DNA of 64,000 bases, taken from assembly GCF_017115045.1 (NCBI RefSeq), contig NZ_JABXKK010000086.1, forward strand, positions 62,001 through 126,000, given 5' to 3'. The position numbers and the translations under genes are program-made. Shown here one piece after another: positions 45,019 to 53,907 of the stretch (the stretch's first letter is position 1; every line of letters starts with the position of its first letter). This DNA is from Nostoc sp. NMS8. GTDB taxonomy: Bacteria; Cyanobacteriota; Cyanobacteriia; Cyanobacteriales; Nostocaceae. Under the pieces are notes generated by a model. It was not told where the DNA came from. It did no database searches and saw only the letters and a list, made by a program, of their open reading frames with translations.

Positions 45019-46206
45019 CTAATAAATCCAAAAATAGGTAAGCACCAAGGTAATAACAGTCAGCGGTAGCCCAAATCGAAAATGTTCTCCAAAAGTGAGC
45101 CGATATCCCTGTTTGGCAACAGCCTCCGCCACAATCAAGTTTGCCACCGAACCCAACAGAGTGAGATTTCCTGCCAGTGTTGAAGCCGCCGCTAGTAGTA
45201 ACCAAGTGCGGGTATCAGGATGGGGAATTAGGTGATGTAGTAGCAGAACAGCCGGCACATTTGACACTAGATTTGATAGCAACGCCGTTATTCCCAAAAT
45301 GCTCAAGGGATCGTGAACAAAACGAGAAAGCCATTCCAAAGAACCAAGTTTTTGTACACCCTCAGTAAGGATGAACAATCCACAAAACATTAACAGCAAA
45401 TCCCAATCTACCTTTTGTAAAATTCGCTCTGGTTTGAGACGACGCGTTACCAGTAATAGTGCGGCAGCAATTAAGGTAACTTCAGCAGTGGGAATTCCGA
45501 TTAAAAATGCCACTAGTAATCCGATAGTAATTAATAGACTTTTAGCTAATAATGGCTTGAAGATGTGGTAACGGGGTGGTTTGACTTTTAAATAAGGGCG
45601 AAGCGATCGCACTTCTGGATATAACCACCACAGCAAACCTACCTGAATCGTCAAACATATCAAAGCAAGTGGCGTTAAAGCTTTGGCAAAGTCTAGATAA
45701 CTAATGCCAGAAAAGGAACCGATTAAAATGTTCTGGGGATTACCGCTCAAGGTGGCAACGGAACCGAGATTAGTTGCACCTGCCAGCGCCAGCAAATAGG
45801 GAATAGGTTTAAGCTTGAGTAACTGGGTAACACCAACTACCAAAGGTGTCAAGATGAGAGCAATTGTATCATTGAGAAAAAGTGCCGAGAGGATGCCACT
45901 GCCAAAAGTTAATACCACCAGTAACCCGAATGGGCTGTGGATGCGACGGATTGTATAATCCAGGGCAAGCTGGAAAAATCCCGAAGCGGCGAGATTGGCG
46001 CTGATTACCATCATGCCAAACAAGAAAATTAGAGTTTTGTAGTCAATCGCGCCCCACGCCGCAGGTAAATCTAATACTCCCAATGCCATCAAAAAGGCAG
46101 CACCAACAATGGCGATCGTGGCCCGATTCATCCGCAGTCCAGGTAAGTATCCTAGTCCTAAACCGATGTAGGCGAGGATAATAATCAGATATCGCAGAAC
46201 TACCAT
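45019..46206 (-). CDS. ArsB/NhaD/SLC13-type anion permease
   Basis: The 395-aa protein has 10-12 TM helices of the ion-transporter (IT) superfamily. Hallmarks are LIFLFGMMVISANL, LFLNDTIALILTPLVVG and ATNLGSVATLSGNPQNILIG (the paired N-x-x-x and SGNPQN motifs of CitMHS/ArsB), repeated near the C-terminus as LAGNLTLLGSVANLIVAE. It could carry arsenite, sulfate or dicarboxylates; none is certain. ATG 46206 is preferred over the TTG extending to 46230. Confidence 0.88.
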   Translation of the reverse strand: MVVLRYLIIILAYIGLGLGYLPGLRMNRATIAIVGAAFLMALGVLDLPAAWGAIDYKTLIFLFGMMVISANLAASGFFQLALDYTIRRIHSPFGLLVVLTFGSGILSALFLNDTIALILTPLVVGVTQLLKLKPIPYLLALAGATNLGSVATLSGNPQNILIGSFSGISYLDFAKALTPLALICLTIQVGLLWWLYPEVRSLRPYLKVKPPRYHIFKPLLAKSLLITIGLLVAFLIGIPTAEVTLIAAALLLVTRRLKPERILQKVDWDLLLMFCGLFILTEGVQKLGSLEWLSRFVHDPLSILGITALLSNLVSNVPAVLLLHHLIPHPDTRTWLLLAAASTLAGNLTLLGSVANLIVAEAVAKQGYRLTFGEHFRFGLPLTVITLVLTYFWIY

Positions 46207-46238
46207 TGCTCTATTCCCTAAATGTCGCAAGCTCCGAC

Positions 46239-46415
46239 TTAGAGCTTACCGGAGATAACGGGAGCGTGAAAGCCCACTGCTTTTAGCGATCGCTTCTGGC
46301 GTAACCGATCAACTAATGCCCCAATGGGTGTTTGAGCAATTACCCCTGTCAACCCTGAAATCGTCATCCCCAATCCTACCTGAGCAGGGTTCCATTGCAG
46401 ACTTGAAAAACTTTC
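46239..46415 (-). pseudogene. MFS transporter remnant
   Basis: About 50 residues match the second TM region of an MFS family: SLQWNPAQVGLGMTISGLTG, then IAQTPIGALVDRLRQKR. The match ends after QKR in unrelated sequence, and the 5' side is cut by a family B repeat at 46416. It is a short relic with no start codon of its own. Confidence 0.7.
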
Positions 46416-46520
46416 CTCGTTCCCAGTCGGAGACTGGGAATGCCGTCCTATAGGCTCCGCCTCCCTTGCTTGTAGCAGAGCCGCCAGGAGCAGCATTTCC
46501 AGCCTCAGTCTGGAAACGAG
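46416..46520. mobile_element. Family B MITE-like element (105 bp)
   Basis: Its ends are inverted: CTCGTTCCCAGTCGGAGACT at the left and the reverse of CTCGTTTCCAGACTGAGGCT at the right. Each end is itself palindromic (CCCAGTC/GACTGGG). A 107-bp relative with better-preserved ends is at 51652. It abuts the MFS remnant. Confidence 0.75.
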
Positions 46521-46529
46521 CCTTTAAAG

Positions 46530-46610
46530 CAATACAGTTCAGAATGAGCAACAAAACACTTGTAGAGACGGCGATTTATCGCGTCTCGAAAACCTAACCC
46601 AAGCGTATTG
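46530..46610 (+). mobile_element. Family A MITE-like element, adjacent to family B
   Basis: It begins CAATACAGTTCAGAATGAGC, has the core TTGTAGAGACGGCGATTTAT, and ends AACCCAAGCGTATTG. Only 9 bases separate it from the family B element. A CCACCCCACAAGATTGG fragment follows near 46685. The gap 46611-46797 holds no gene. Confidence 0.78.
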
Positions 46611-46797
46611 GGTTTTAAAGGAGCTTCAGTTTAAGTTGACACCAATGGACACGAGCGCTCATAGCCAAGGGCGGACAAGATGTCCACCCCACAAGATTGG
46701 ATAAAGTCTCTCGGTAAATACTTCTAAGAATAGATGACTTGCTGAATAGAAAAGACCTAATATTCTACAGAACTATTACTGACTAGGGTATTATTTT

Positions 46798-47778
46798 ATG
46801 ACAACCAGGAAACTAGGCAAACAAGGGTTAGAAGTTTCAACCATTGGACTTGGTTGCATGGGAATGTCTGAGTTTTATAGTGGTCGTGATGAAATTGAGG
46901 CGATCGCCACAATTCATCGGGCATTAGAACTTGGGGTAAATTTTCTCGACACTGCTGATATGTATGGGCCCTTTACCAACGAGCAATTAGTAGGCAAAGC
47001 AATTAAAGATCGCCGAGATGGAGTAGTATTAGCAACTAAGTTTGGCAATGTCCGTACTGAAGATGGTGGTTTTAAAGGTGTTAATGGCAGACCAGAATAT
47101 GTCCATCAAGCTTGCGATGCTTCACTAAAACGTCTAGGGGTTGAAGTTATTGACCTCTATTATCAACATCGGGTAGATCCAACTGTACCCATTGAAGATA
47201 CAGTCGGGGCAATGGCAGAGTTAGTCAAGCTTGGTAAAGTGCGCTATTTAGGACTTTCGGAAGCTGCGCCGGCTACAATTCGACGAGCGCAAGTAGTTCA
47301 CCCCATTACTGCACTACAAACAGAATACTCTCTTTGGAGTCGAGAGCCAGAGGATGAAATTTTACATACTGTGCGGGAATTAGGAATTGGGTTTGTTCCC
47401 TATAGCCCATTAGGAAGAGGGTTTTTATCAGGTGCAATCACCAGTCCTGACGATCTTGCACCTGATGACTATCGAAGAAATTCACCCCGCTTTCAAGGCG
47501 AAAATTTCTCTAAGAACTTGCAATTAGTGGAGCAAGTCAAGGCGATCGCCACCGAAAAAGGAGTAACTTCTAGTCAGCTTGCACTAGCATGGCTTTTGGC
47601 TCAAGGCGAAGATATAGTACCAATTCCGGGTACAAAACGCCGTACTTACTTAGAGGAGAATATTGCAGCTACCGAAATTACTCTGACAGAACAAGATTTA
47701 GATCGACTTGAAGCAGTTGCACCAAAAAATGTGGCCGCAGGTGAGCGCTACCCTGATATGAGTACTGTTAACCGTTGA
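46798..47778 (+). CDS. Aldo/keto reductase
   Basis: The 326-aa NADPH-dependent oxidoreductase has the AKR tetrad D51 (FLDTADMYG), Y56, K81 (ATKFGN) and H124 (YYQHRVDP). GLGCMGMSEFY at the start and VPIPGTKRRTYLEENIAA near the C-terminus place it in the AKR13/YakC-like group. It reduces aldehydes or ketones; the physiological substrate is unknown. It stands alone with no clear ribosome site. Confidence 0.94.
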   Translation: MTTRKLGKQGLEVSTIGLGCMGMSEFYSGRDEIEAIATIHRALELGVNFLDTADMYGPFTNEQLVGKAIKDRRDGVVLATKFGNVRTEDGGFKGVNGRPEYVHQACDASLKRLGVEVIDLYYQHRVDPTVPIEDTVGAMAELVKLGKVRYLGLSEAAPATIRRAQVVHPITALQTEYSLWSREPEDEILHTVRELGIGFVPYSPLGRGFLSGAITSPDDLAPDDYRRNSPRFQGENFSKNLQLVEQVKAIATEKGVTSSQLALAWLLAQGEDIVPIPGTKRRTYLEENIAATEITLTEQDLDRLEAVAPKNVAAGERYPDMSTVNR

Positions 47779-47821
47779 TCTAATGGAATGGTGGTGAGGA
47801 AGGCAATTATTAACAGAGTTG

Positions 47822-48709
47822 TCATTTGGGTTTGACAAATTTAAGGGTCATGCGATCGCTCTCTCCAATGTTGAGTAAGCGTTGCCTGTCCTTTTGACCT
47901 TGGCTTAAAGTTGGAGGTAGTGTCCAAACTCCGGCTGGATAGTCTTTGGTATCTTTTGGGTTGGCGTTAATCTCTGATTTGCCTACCAATTTGAAACCAG
48001 CTTTCTCCACAGCAGCAATTACCCCATCTTCAGACATATAGCCAGTTTTAATACTTTCTTCTAAAGAAGTCCCCGCAAGGGCACGGTGTTCTTCCACTCC
48101 CAAGATGCCCCCTGGTTTAAGTGCTTTATAAGCCGCCTCGTAAACCTGCTCGGCATAGCCAGCTTTAACCCAGTTGTGAATATTGCGGAAGGTAACAACT
48201 ATGTCTACAGAGTTGTCTGGGGCTAGGGTAAGTTCATTTGGGGGATTGATTTGAGCTACTTTGACTTTACCAAAAATCTCTGGATTAGCTGCTAGTTTTT
48301 CTTGAAAAGCCAAAGCGGGTTTACTCGCGCTATTAGCCAAGTTAGTAACTATGAGTTGTCCTTTGGCAGCTAGAAATGGGGCTAATATTTCAGTATACCA
48401 GCCGTTTCCTGGCCACAATTCAACTACGGTCACATTTGGGCGCAGACCGAAGAATTCGAGAGTCTGGGCTGGGTGGCGGTACTTGTCTCGGAGGCGATTC
48501 TGCTCTGAGCGATGACTGCTTTTGAGTATGGTTTGGAGTGTAGTTGTGCTGTTGAATGTCGTTTTTTCGCTTTCGTTGGCTAAAACAATTGGTGGCATTA
48601 TAGATACTAATACAAAGAAAGCTAAAGTCAGGGCTTTCAGTAAGCCTTGGTGAGGGATGGGATTTTGGGCAAATTTCATAGCTGTTGTTTTTAGTTTCTG
48701 CTTCAGCAT
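47822..48709 (-). CDS. Predicted exported class I methyltransferase
   Basis: The SAM-dependent methyltransferase fold (TVVELWPGNGWYTEILAPFL, VDIVVTFRNIHNWV, LKPGGILGVEEHRA) is preceded by a signal peptide (GLLKALTLAFFVLVSIMPP, cleavage near VLA-NES). Methyltransferase-like proteins with Sec signals occur in many bacteria, including periplasmic ones of unknown role. Starts at 48709 or 48679 both keep the signal peptide; the longer frame from 48781 does not look natural. Motif I is WPGNGW rather than DxGxGxG. Confidence 0.8.
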   Translation of the reverse strand: MLKQKLKTTAMKFAQNPIPHQGLLKALTLAFFVLVSIMPPIVLANESEKTTFNSTTTLQTILKSSHRSEQNRLRDKYRHPAQTLEFFGLRPNVTVVELWPGNGWYTEILAPFLAAKGQLIVTNLANSASKPALAFQEKLAANPEIFGKVKVAQINPPNELTLAPDNSVDIVVTFRNIHNWVKAGYAEQVYEAAYKALKPGGILGVEEHRALAGTSLEESIKTGYMSEDGVIAAVEKAGFKLVGKSEINANPKDTKDYPAGVWTLPPTLSQGQKDRQRLLNIGESDRMTLKFVKPK

Positions 48710-48879
48710 AGGGCAAATAGCGTTCTCATAGAATTGCTGCAATGATGTACCCGTCTGGAAATTAACGGACAATAGAAGCAATCACTAATAAAAAGCATCC
48801 TCCATGAACTAAAAAAGTTTGCCCTAGCGAATGGAATTCGCGCGCCAGTTGCTCATGGGGAAACCCCCAAGACCGCACT

Positions 48880-49045
48880 GACTTGGCTATACAGACAAAA
48901 CTCACCTCCATGGGTTTCAAATCCTTTAAGTCCGCGTTCGCGTAGCGTTCCGCAGTCAAGGCGGACTTCTCTGCGAGACGCTACGCGAACGTTTGTGTAG
49001 CCGCGATTTCTAATCGCCTGGTATATTTGCAAAGGTGAGATGCTC
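48880..49045. repeat. Family C composite repeat
   Basis: GGCTATACAGACAAAACTCA and TTTCAAATCCTTTAAGTCCG match the fragment at 5985. The far end, TGTAGCCGCGATTTCTAATC, is inverted relative to the start. The middle carries a nested palindromic stretch with CGCGTAGCGT and ACGCTACGCG, which also recurs at 44893 and in the MCE gene near 62497. Confidence 0.65.
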
Positions 49046-49273
49046 CCCATAAATTTTGCCTTTATTTTTCAGCCATAAACAAAGTGGAATCACATATACA
49101 ATCTGCCAGAGAGAAAATCCGTATATTCCATAAACTATAATAATCAAAGATAAATTATAAATATTTTGTGTAAGAGCAGCAAAACTAAGAATTAAAAGAG
49201 CGGCTGCTAGATGAAGTAATAGTAGTAGAATAAATCCAACAATTATATTTTTAATCTCGTTTCTTAGTGACAT
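49010..49273 (-). CDS. Small membrane protein running into a family C repeat
   Basis: The 87-codon ORF encodes two or three TM helices (IIVGFILLLLLHLAAALLIL, then IYGFSLWQIVYVIPLCLWL) and KNKGK. After that, the last dozen residues (GEHLTFANIPGD) are encoded by the family C repeat. Related small cyanobacterial membrane proteins normally continue past LWLKxKGK with a further hydrophobic stretch, so the C-terminus is probably lost. Function unknown. Confidence 0.5.
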   Translation of the reverse strand: MSLRNEIKNIIVGFILLLLLHLAAALLILSFAALTQNIYNLSLIIIVYGIYGFSLWQIVYVIPLCLWLKNKGKIYGEHLTFANIPGD

Positions 49274-49434
49274 ATTTAAGTCCTAATATCAAGCATAGTT
49301 GCACCATTGGTAGAATACTTAACTATAGTTTAATACAAGGGGAGAACCGCTAATCTCCAAGCCTGATGAGATAGCTGCTTTAGGGAAACACAAAATACAC
49401 CGAAAGGATTACAGGCTAGACAGTGTAGGAATTT

Positions 49435-50442
49435 GTGGTAGAACAATTAGAGCCTTCAAAAGTAATCAGATCGAACATGAGAACACTGCCGCAATTCAAC
49501 TATTCACATCTGAAACCATTTCAAAAAACTTTGTGGGGAATTGTTTGTTTAATAGTTCTGTTTAGTGCTAGTTTTCTATCTGTGAACGCAGTACAGCCAT
49601 TGCGTAAGCCTTCCCTATGGCAAGTTTATCAGCAGTCACTCAAGTCAGCAAAATATGTTGACTTGACTCATGCAATCGCTCCAGCAATTCCTGTATGGTC
49701 AGGTTTTGGTTCATCCAAGTTTGCACCTGCCATCAACCCAAAAACAGGTGAGCCATACACTTACCAAAAGGATGGTTTTGAAGCAACTAATTACGATTTA
49801 TCCACCGATCAGCTAGGAACCCAACTAGATCCACCCGCTCACTGGAATCCTGACTATCCAGCTATCGATGAGTTGCCAGCGACCTTTGCTGTTCGGCCTC
49901 TAGTAGTAATTCCGATTCAGGATAAAGTTGCCAAAGACCCCAATTACCATCTGAGTGTCAAAGATATTCAGGATTGGGAACGCAAACATGGCAGGATTCC
50001 ACAAGGCTCAGTTGTATTTGTTCGCTCTGACTGGTCTAAAGAATGGCCAAACCCCGAACTAGCTACAAAAACCAAGTTTCCTGGGGTGAAGCTAGAAACT
50101 TTGCAGTTTTTGCATCTTGAGCGCCAAATTCTTTTCCACGGACACGAACCCCTCGATACAGACAGCACCCCAACCCTGGAGGGAGAAGCTTGGCTATTAA
50201 AAAATGGATATACCCAAGCAGAAGGTGTTACAAATCTAGAGCAGGTGCCAGAAACAGGCGCTTTGCTCTCTATTGGGTATCCGAAATTTAAAGGTGGTTT
50301 AGGAGGTTATGCACGTTACATTGCTATTTGTCCGTCAGATTGGAAATATGGTGTTTCAGTAGGTCAAATACCGGAGTCTCCGTTGCCCAAAGCAGATAAA
50401 CCCCTGCGCTGGGATACAAAATTGGGTGTACGTGTAAGGTGA
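49435..50442 (+). CDS. Cyclase-family (kynurenine formamidase-like) protein
   Basis: The 335-aa product starts at GTG with AGGA upstream; an ATG at 49477 is an alternative. An N-terminal TM or signal segment (about 30-50, TLWGIVCLIVLFSASFLSV) implies export. The cyclase domain shows YVDLTHAIAPAIPVW, then LGTQLDPPAHWNPD, GSVVFVRSDWSKEW and the Gly/Tyr-rich end. In classical members the metal motif is HxGTHxDxPxH; here both early His are replaced (Asp-Gln, Gln), leaving D and the last H. It may bind metal differently or have another role. Confidence 0.83.
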   Translation: MVEQLEPSKVIRSNMRTLPQFNYSHLKPFQKTLWGIVCLIVLFSASFLSVNAVQPLRKPSLWQVYQQSLKSAKYVDLTHAIAPAIPVWSGFGSSKFAPAINPKTGEPYTYQKDGFEATNYDLSTDQLGTQLDPPAHWNPDYPAIDELPATFAVRPLVVIPIQDKVAKDPNYHLSVKDIQDWERKHGRIPQGSVVFVRSDWSKEWPNPELATKTKFPGVKLETLQFLHLERQILFHGHEPLDTDSTPTLEGEAWLLKNGYTQAEGVTNLEQVPETGALLSIGYPKFKGGLGGYARYIAICPSDWKYGVSVGQIPESPLPKADKPLRWDTKLGVRVR

Positions 50443-50780
50443 GAGGAAGCAATTTGGTTATTGTTACATGATGCTCTTAATTTTTTAGAATTGGCATCAG
50501 CAGCAGCTACCACATATATGGAACTTGGTTATACTCAACAGCAGGTAATTTAATTAGTCAGGCTTATCAATTAGCTGATGATACTGCTTTAGCCCAGCAA
50601 GTAAGTGATTATCCTTAAGTTAACTGTATTTTTAAATACAGCAGATTTCAGGTAAATGAGGTACAAAATCTAATAGAAAAGCCATATAGTAAGACATTTT
50701 CAACCCTGATCCCTATTGCCTGTTCCCTGCTGTAAATTACTTAATAGATACCCTTAAGCAGTCTAAAAAGTTCAAAGTTG
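50443..50780. other. Intergenic region with a possible gene remnant and a family D arm
   Basis: Around 50520-50620 one frame reads YSTAGNLISQAYQLADDTAL and ends with DYP and a stop. This looks like a fragment of a lost helical protein, but it is too short to name. A family D arm lies at 50635-50669. Nothing else is seen. Confidence 0.35.
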
Positions 50781-51272
50781 CTAAATTTCAGCGCCTGGTT
50801 TTGGTTCAGTACCCATTGGGGAAACATAATCACGGAAAAGAGTAATCTGCTGTTCAAATTCCAATCCTTGAATTCTACCAAACAACGCTTTAGATTCAGA
50901 AGAAAGTTGATAATCATCAGGTATAGGAATGATACTACCATTGTCCATACCTTGAGATAATAGATACCAGAATAGTAGCTTGGTGGTATCACCCAAAGAG
51001 CCATATTCACGAGAAATTAGGCTATCCACTTTATTAATTAAATCACGCTGAACTTGTAATTGTTGTTCGTGAGATAATTCCTTAACTTGATTAAACAAAC
51101 CTTCAGCTATTTCCGAAGAAGCAGTGCTGGCACCTGGGGCGGCTGGAGTAATTGAACGCCCGATTTCTTTATAGATAAACCAAAACAAAGCAAGTTGTTG
51201 ATCTACATTTAAATTTTGCCAAGCTTGAACATGTTCACGAATAACTGGATCGTTAGTTTGCGTATATGTCAT
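50781..51272 (-). CDS. Helical carotenoid protein (OCP N-terminal-domain homolog)
   Basis: The 163-aa protein corresponds to the all-helical carotenoid-binding domain of orange carotenoid protein without the NTF2-like C-terminal domain. It matches the HCP family: LNVDQQLALFWFIYKEIGRS, QVQRDLINKVDSLISREYGS, LLFWYLLSQGMDNGSIIPIP and the end helix EQQITLFRDYVSPMG. HCPs bind carotenoid and act as singlet-oxygen or phycobilisome quenchers depending on the clade. ATG 51272 is chosen because GGAG lies just upstream. No C-terminal-domain partner gene is in the window. Confidence 0.9.
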   Translation of the reverse strand: MTYTQTNDPVIREHVQAWQNLNVDQQLALFWFIYKEIGRSITPAAPGASTASSEIAEGLFNQVKELSHEQQLQVQRDLINKVDSLISREYGSLGDTTKLLFWYLLSQGMDNGSIIPIPDDYQLSSESKALFGRIQGLEFEQQITLFRDYVSPMGTEPKPGAEI

Positions 51273-51893
51273 GATTAACTCCAATTGCAATTAATTCAGT
51301 ATTCTTAGCAACCTTATCAAATATATATTGAGAGTTTTACCCTACTATAGACAGATGTCTTAAAGTCAGACAGAAGAACATTAAAACCCAAAAAAATGAT
51401 TGGCAAGTGCCAGATGAAAGAGTTTGCAATTGAAAGTTTGTCGTTAAATTAAAGGATGATCCAAAGATATTTCTGTGGAGAGATGTTAGCTTGATTGTGA
51501 TTGTTAATGCCTAAATTGTTACCGAAGATAGGCAGAGAGCGGGAGGCAGGACAATACGGTTCGGTTAAGGTAGGCAAGCGTAGAAGAGAAGCAGGGCTAC
51601 AGTGTACACACAAGTTCTAAAAACCTAGCTTGATATGACTTTCCTCGTTTCCTCGTTCCCAGTCGGAGACTGGGAATGCATTCATTGAGTCTCTGACTCA
51701 ATCTTTGGCCGGAAGCGGAGCCTCTAATAGGCATTCCCAGTCTCTGACTGGGAACGAGAGAAGAATCCGACTTATGTATACATCGGAGGAGAAGCAGGGG
51801 AAGAGAAGAATGAATGAACAATAATCCTCTTTCCTCCCCTGCATCCCCTATTCGAGCCTCTTTATCTTTTTCTACTTTTTTAGTAATCCCCAA
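51273..51893. other. Repeat-rich intergenic region
   Basis: No gene supported. It holds a family A end near 51551 (CAATACGGTTCGGTTAAGG, matching the end of the copy at 2204), the family B element described separately, and purine-rich sequence. A 98-codon minus-strand ORF here is an artefact of the repeats. Confidence 0.55.
51652..51758. mobile_element. Family B MITE-like element (107 bp)
   Basis: The left end CTCGTTCCCAGTCGGAGACT and the right end (AGTCTCTGACTGGGAACGAG) are complementary over 28 bp with two mismatches. Each is also self-complementary, so the element can form a cruciform. A second, more diverged copy is at 46416. Confidence 0.82.
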
Positions 51894-52235
51894 TTAACTT
51901 TGATAGGGGCGCGGCAGTAGGCGCAATTTATGGGCAGTATCCAATTCACTATTGTTTTTTCTGCCATATCCCCAACCTAAGGTGCGACGATATTCACCCA
52001 TGATGCCACGTTCAATTAAATCATCCTCATTGACTGCAACATTGGTATGAGATTCAGGCGCAACATAGAGCGCATCCGCAGGACAATAAGCTTCACACAT
52101 AAAACAAGTTTGACAGTCTTCTTGCCTAGCGATCGCAGGTGGTTGGTTGGGTACGGAGTCAAAGACATTGGTAGGACAAACTTGGACGCATACATTGCAA
52201 TTAATACAGAGTTTATGGCTGACAAGCTCAATCAT
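51894..52235 (-). CDS. 2[4Fe-4S] ferredoxin-type subunit
   Basis: The 113-aa protein has two CxxCxxCxxxCP motifs (C10, C13, C16, C20 and C41, C44, C47, C51), each binding a [4Fe-4S] cluster. A C-terminal tail of about 50 residues follows. It starts 13 bases after the stop of the flavoprotein gene, so the two form an operon and probably one enzyme. The arrangement recalls the AprB/AprA-type or fumarate-reductase-type pairs. Electron transfer to or from the FAD subunit is inferred. Confidence 0.88.
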   Translation of the reverse strand: MIELVSHKLCINCNVCVQVCPTNVFDSVPNQPPAIARQEDCQTCFMCEAYCPADALYVAPESHTNVAVNEDDLIERGIMGEYRRTLGWGYGRKNNSELDTAHKLRLLPRPYQS

Positions 52236-52248
52236 GATAATGCTCCGA

Positions 52249-53907
52249 CTACAATTTTGATACAGAAGGTGTGGTTTGAGTGGTTAGCACTGGTGGTGTA
52301 GCAATTTCATCTGCGATCCAATCACGCCTCACCCATAGCCTTTCTAAGCCACCTGTTGCCTGGTAATAACGCTGATTTGGATCGGTTTCGGGGTAGTCTA
52401 CGCGAATGTGTTCGCTACGCGTTTCCGTGCGATGTAAAGCACTAAAATATCCCCATCGGGCTACAGCTGTTAGAGCCGCTGCTCGACGAGAAAATTCCAC
52501 ATCGCGCACTGTATCTTGTTTCGGGTTCGCCTGTACCTGCTCCCATAGTTTCTCTAATTTAGAAAGAGAATCCAAAAGCTGCTGCTCAGAACGGAAGTGA
52601 TTTTTCTCTAGAGGGAACATCTCATTTTGAATACCACGGACGATCGCTTCGCTATCGAATGAAGCAGAAGACGGCGTTTTGTCCGCCTGGGGCGATCGCA
52701 ATCCAGCTTGACCGGTAGGACGTGCAACCCGTTCATTTACATGAGCGCCGAGACTCTTGGCAAAAACTGCTGCACCGACTCCAGCCCATTGACCTGTAGA
52801 AATCGCCCAAGCGGCATTGGGGCCACCACCACCAGAAGCTAAACCGGCTAAAAATTCGCGTGAGGCTGCATCCCCTGCGGCATAGAGTCCGGGTACTTTC
52901 GTACCGCAACTATCATCAGTCAAACGGATTCCACCCGTACCACGAACAGTACCTTCTAAAACCAAGGTGACAGGGACTCGTTCTGTATAGGGATCAATCC
53001 CAGCTTTTTTGTAAGGTAGATAAGAGATGAAATGGGACTTCTCAATCACTGCCTTGACTTCAGGTGTAGCTCGATCCAAACGAGCATAAACGGGCCCTTT
53101 TAAGAGTGCATTGGGAAGGAACGATGGATCGCGACGACCATTGATATAACCACCAAGATCGTTACCCGCTTCATCACTAAAGCTAGCCCAACCAAAGGGA
53201 ACCCCCCGTGTCACTGTGGCATTGAAAGCCGTCGAGATGGCATAGTGATTAGAAGCTTCCATGCTGGAGAGTTCGCCACCAGCTTCTACTGCCATCAGCA
53301 ATCCATCACCTGTATTGGTATTGCAACCTAATGCTTTACTCAAGAATGCACAACCGCCATTGGCCAAGACTACTGCACCAGCGCGAACGAGATAGGTACG
53401 ATGATGTTGTCGCTGCACACCTCTTGCTCCAGCCACCGAGCCATCGCCAGCCAATAAAAGCTCTAAAGCTGGACTTTGGTCGAGAATCTCAACACCAACA
53501 CGCAAGAGATTTTTACGAAGTACGCGCATATATTCAGGGCCATAATAACTCTGGCGCACAGATTCCCCATTTTCTTTAGGGAAACGATAGCCCCAATCTT
53601 CCACTAGGGGCAAACTCAGCCAAGTTTTTTCAACAACACGCTCAATCCAACGTAAGTTAGCTAGGTTTTTTCCTGAGCGATAACGCTCCGATACAACTTT
53701 GTCCCAATTCTCTGGAGAAGGAGCCATGATACCATTGCCACTAGCAGCAGCAGCACCACTCGTGCCGAGAAAACCTTTATCAACAATAATTACTTTGACA
53801 CCTTGGGATGCGGCTGCCCATGCTGCCCATGCTGCGGCAGGGCCACCACCAATTACCAGCACGTCAGCAGTCAACTGTAGTTCATTTTCGCTATGTGTTG
53901 TTAGCAA
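52249..53907 (-). CDS. FAD-dependent oxidoreductase, fumarate reductase/AprA-like flavoprotein
   Basis: The 552-aa protein has an N-terminal FAD motif (VLVIGGGPAAAWAAWAAASQ, about 16-35), then VDKGFLGTSGAAAASGNGI as in succinate dehydrogenase/fumarate reductase flavoproteins. The substrate-domain region follows, then RGTGGIRLTDDSCGTKVPGLYAAGDAA. The C-terminal helical domain (SRRAAALTAVARWGYFSALH and TRSEHIRVDYPETDP) has the conserved SEHIRxDYP. It pairs with the ferredoxin gene downstream. A Pro/Ser-rich stretch near residues 390-415 (RPTGQAGLRSPQADKTPSSA) looks repeat-derived. The substrate is unknown; sulfur or organic-acid chemistry is possible. Confidence 0.85.
   Translation of the reverse strand: MLTTHSENELQLTADVLVIGGGPAAAWAAWAAASQGVKVIIVDKGFLGTSGAAAASGNGIMAPSPENWDKVVSERYRSGKNLANLRWIERVVEKTWLSLPLVEDWGYRFPKENGESVRQSYYGPEYMRVLRKNLLRVGVEILDQSPALELLLAGDGSVAGARGVQRQHHRTYLVRAGAVVLANGGCAFLSKALGCNTNTGDGLLMAVEAGGELSSMEASNHYAISTAFNATVTRGVPFGWASFSDEAGNDLGGYINGRRDPSFLPNALLKGPVYARLDRATPEVKAVIEKSHFISYLPYKKAGIDPYTERVPVTLVLEGTVRGTGGIRLTDDSCGTKVPGLYAAGDAASREFLAGLASGGGGPNAAWAISTGQWAGVGAAVFAKSLGAHVNERVARPTGQAGLRSPQADKTPSSASFDSEAIVRGIQNEMFPLEKNHFRSEQQLLDSLSKLEKLWEQVQANPKQDTVRDVEFSRRAAALTAVARWGYFSALHRTETRSEHIRVDYPETDPNQRYYQATGGLERLWVRRDWIADEIATPPVLTTQTTPSVSKL

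Noticed and set aside
51597..51893. 98-codon minus-strand ORF
   Set aside because: Most of it is the family B repeat and its flanks.
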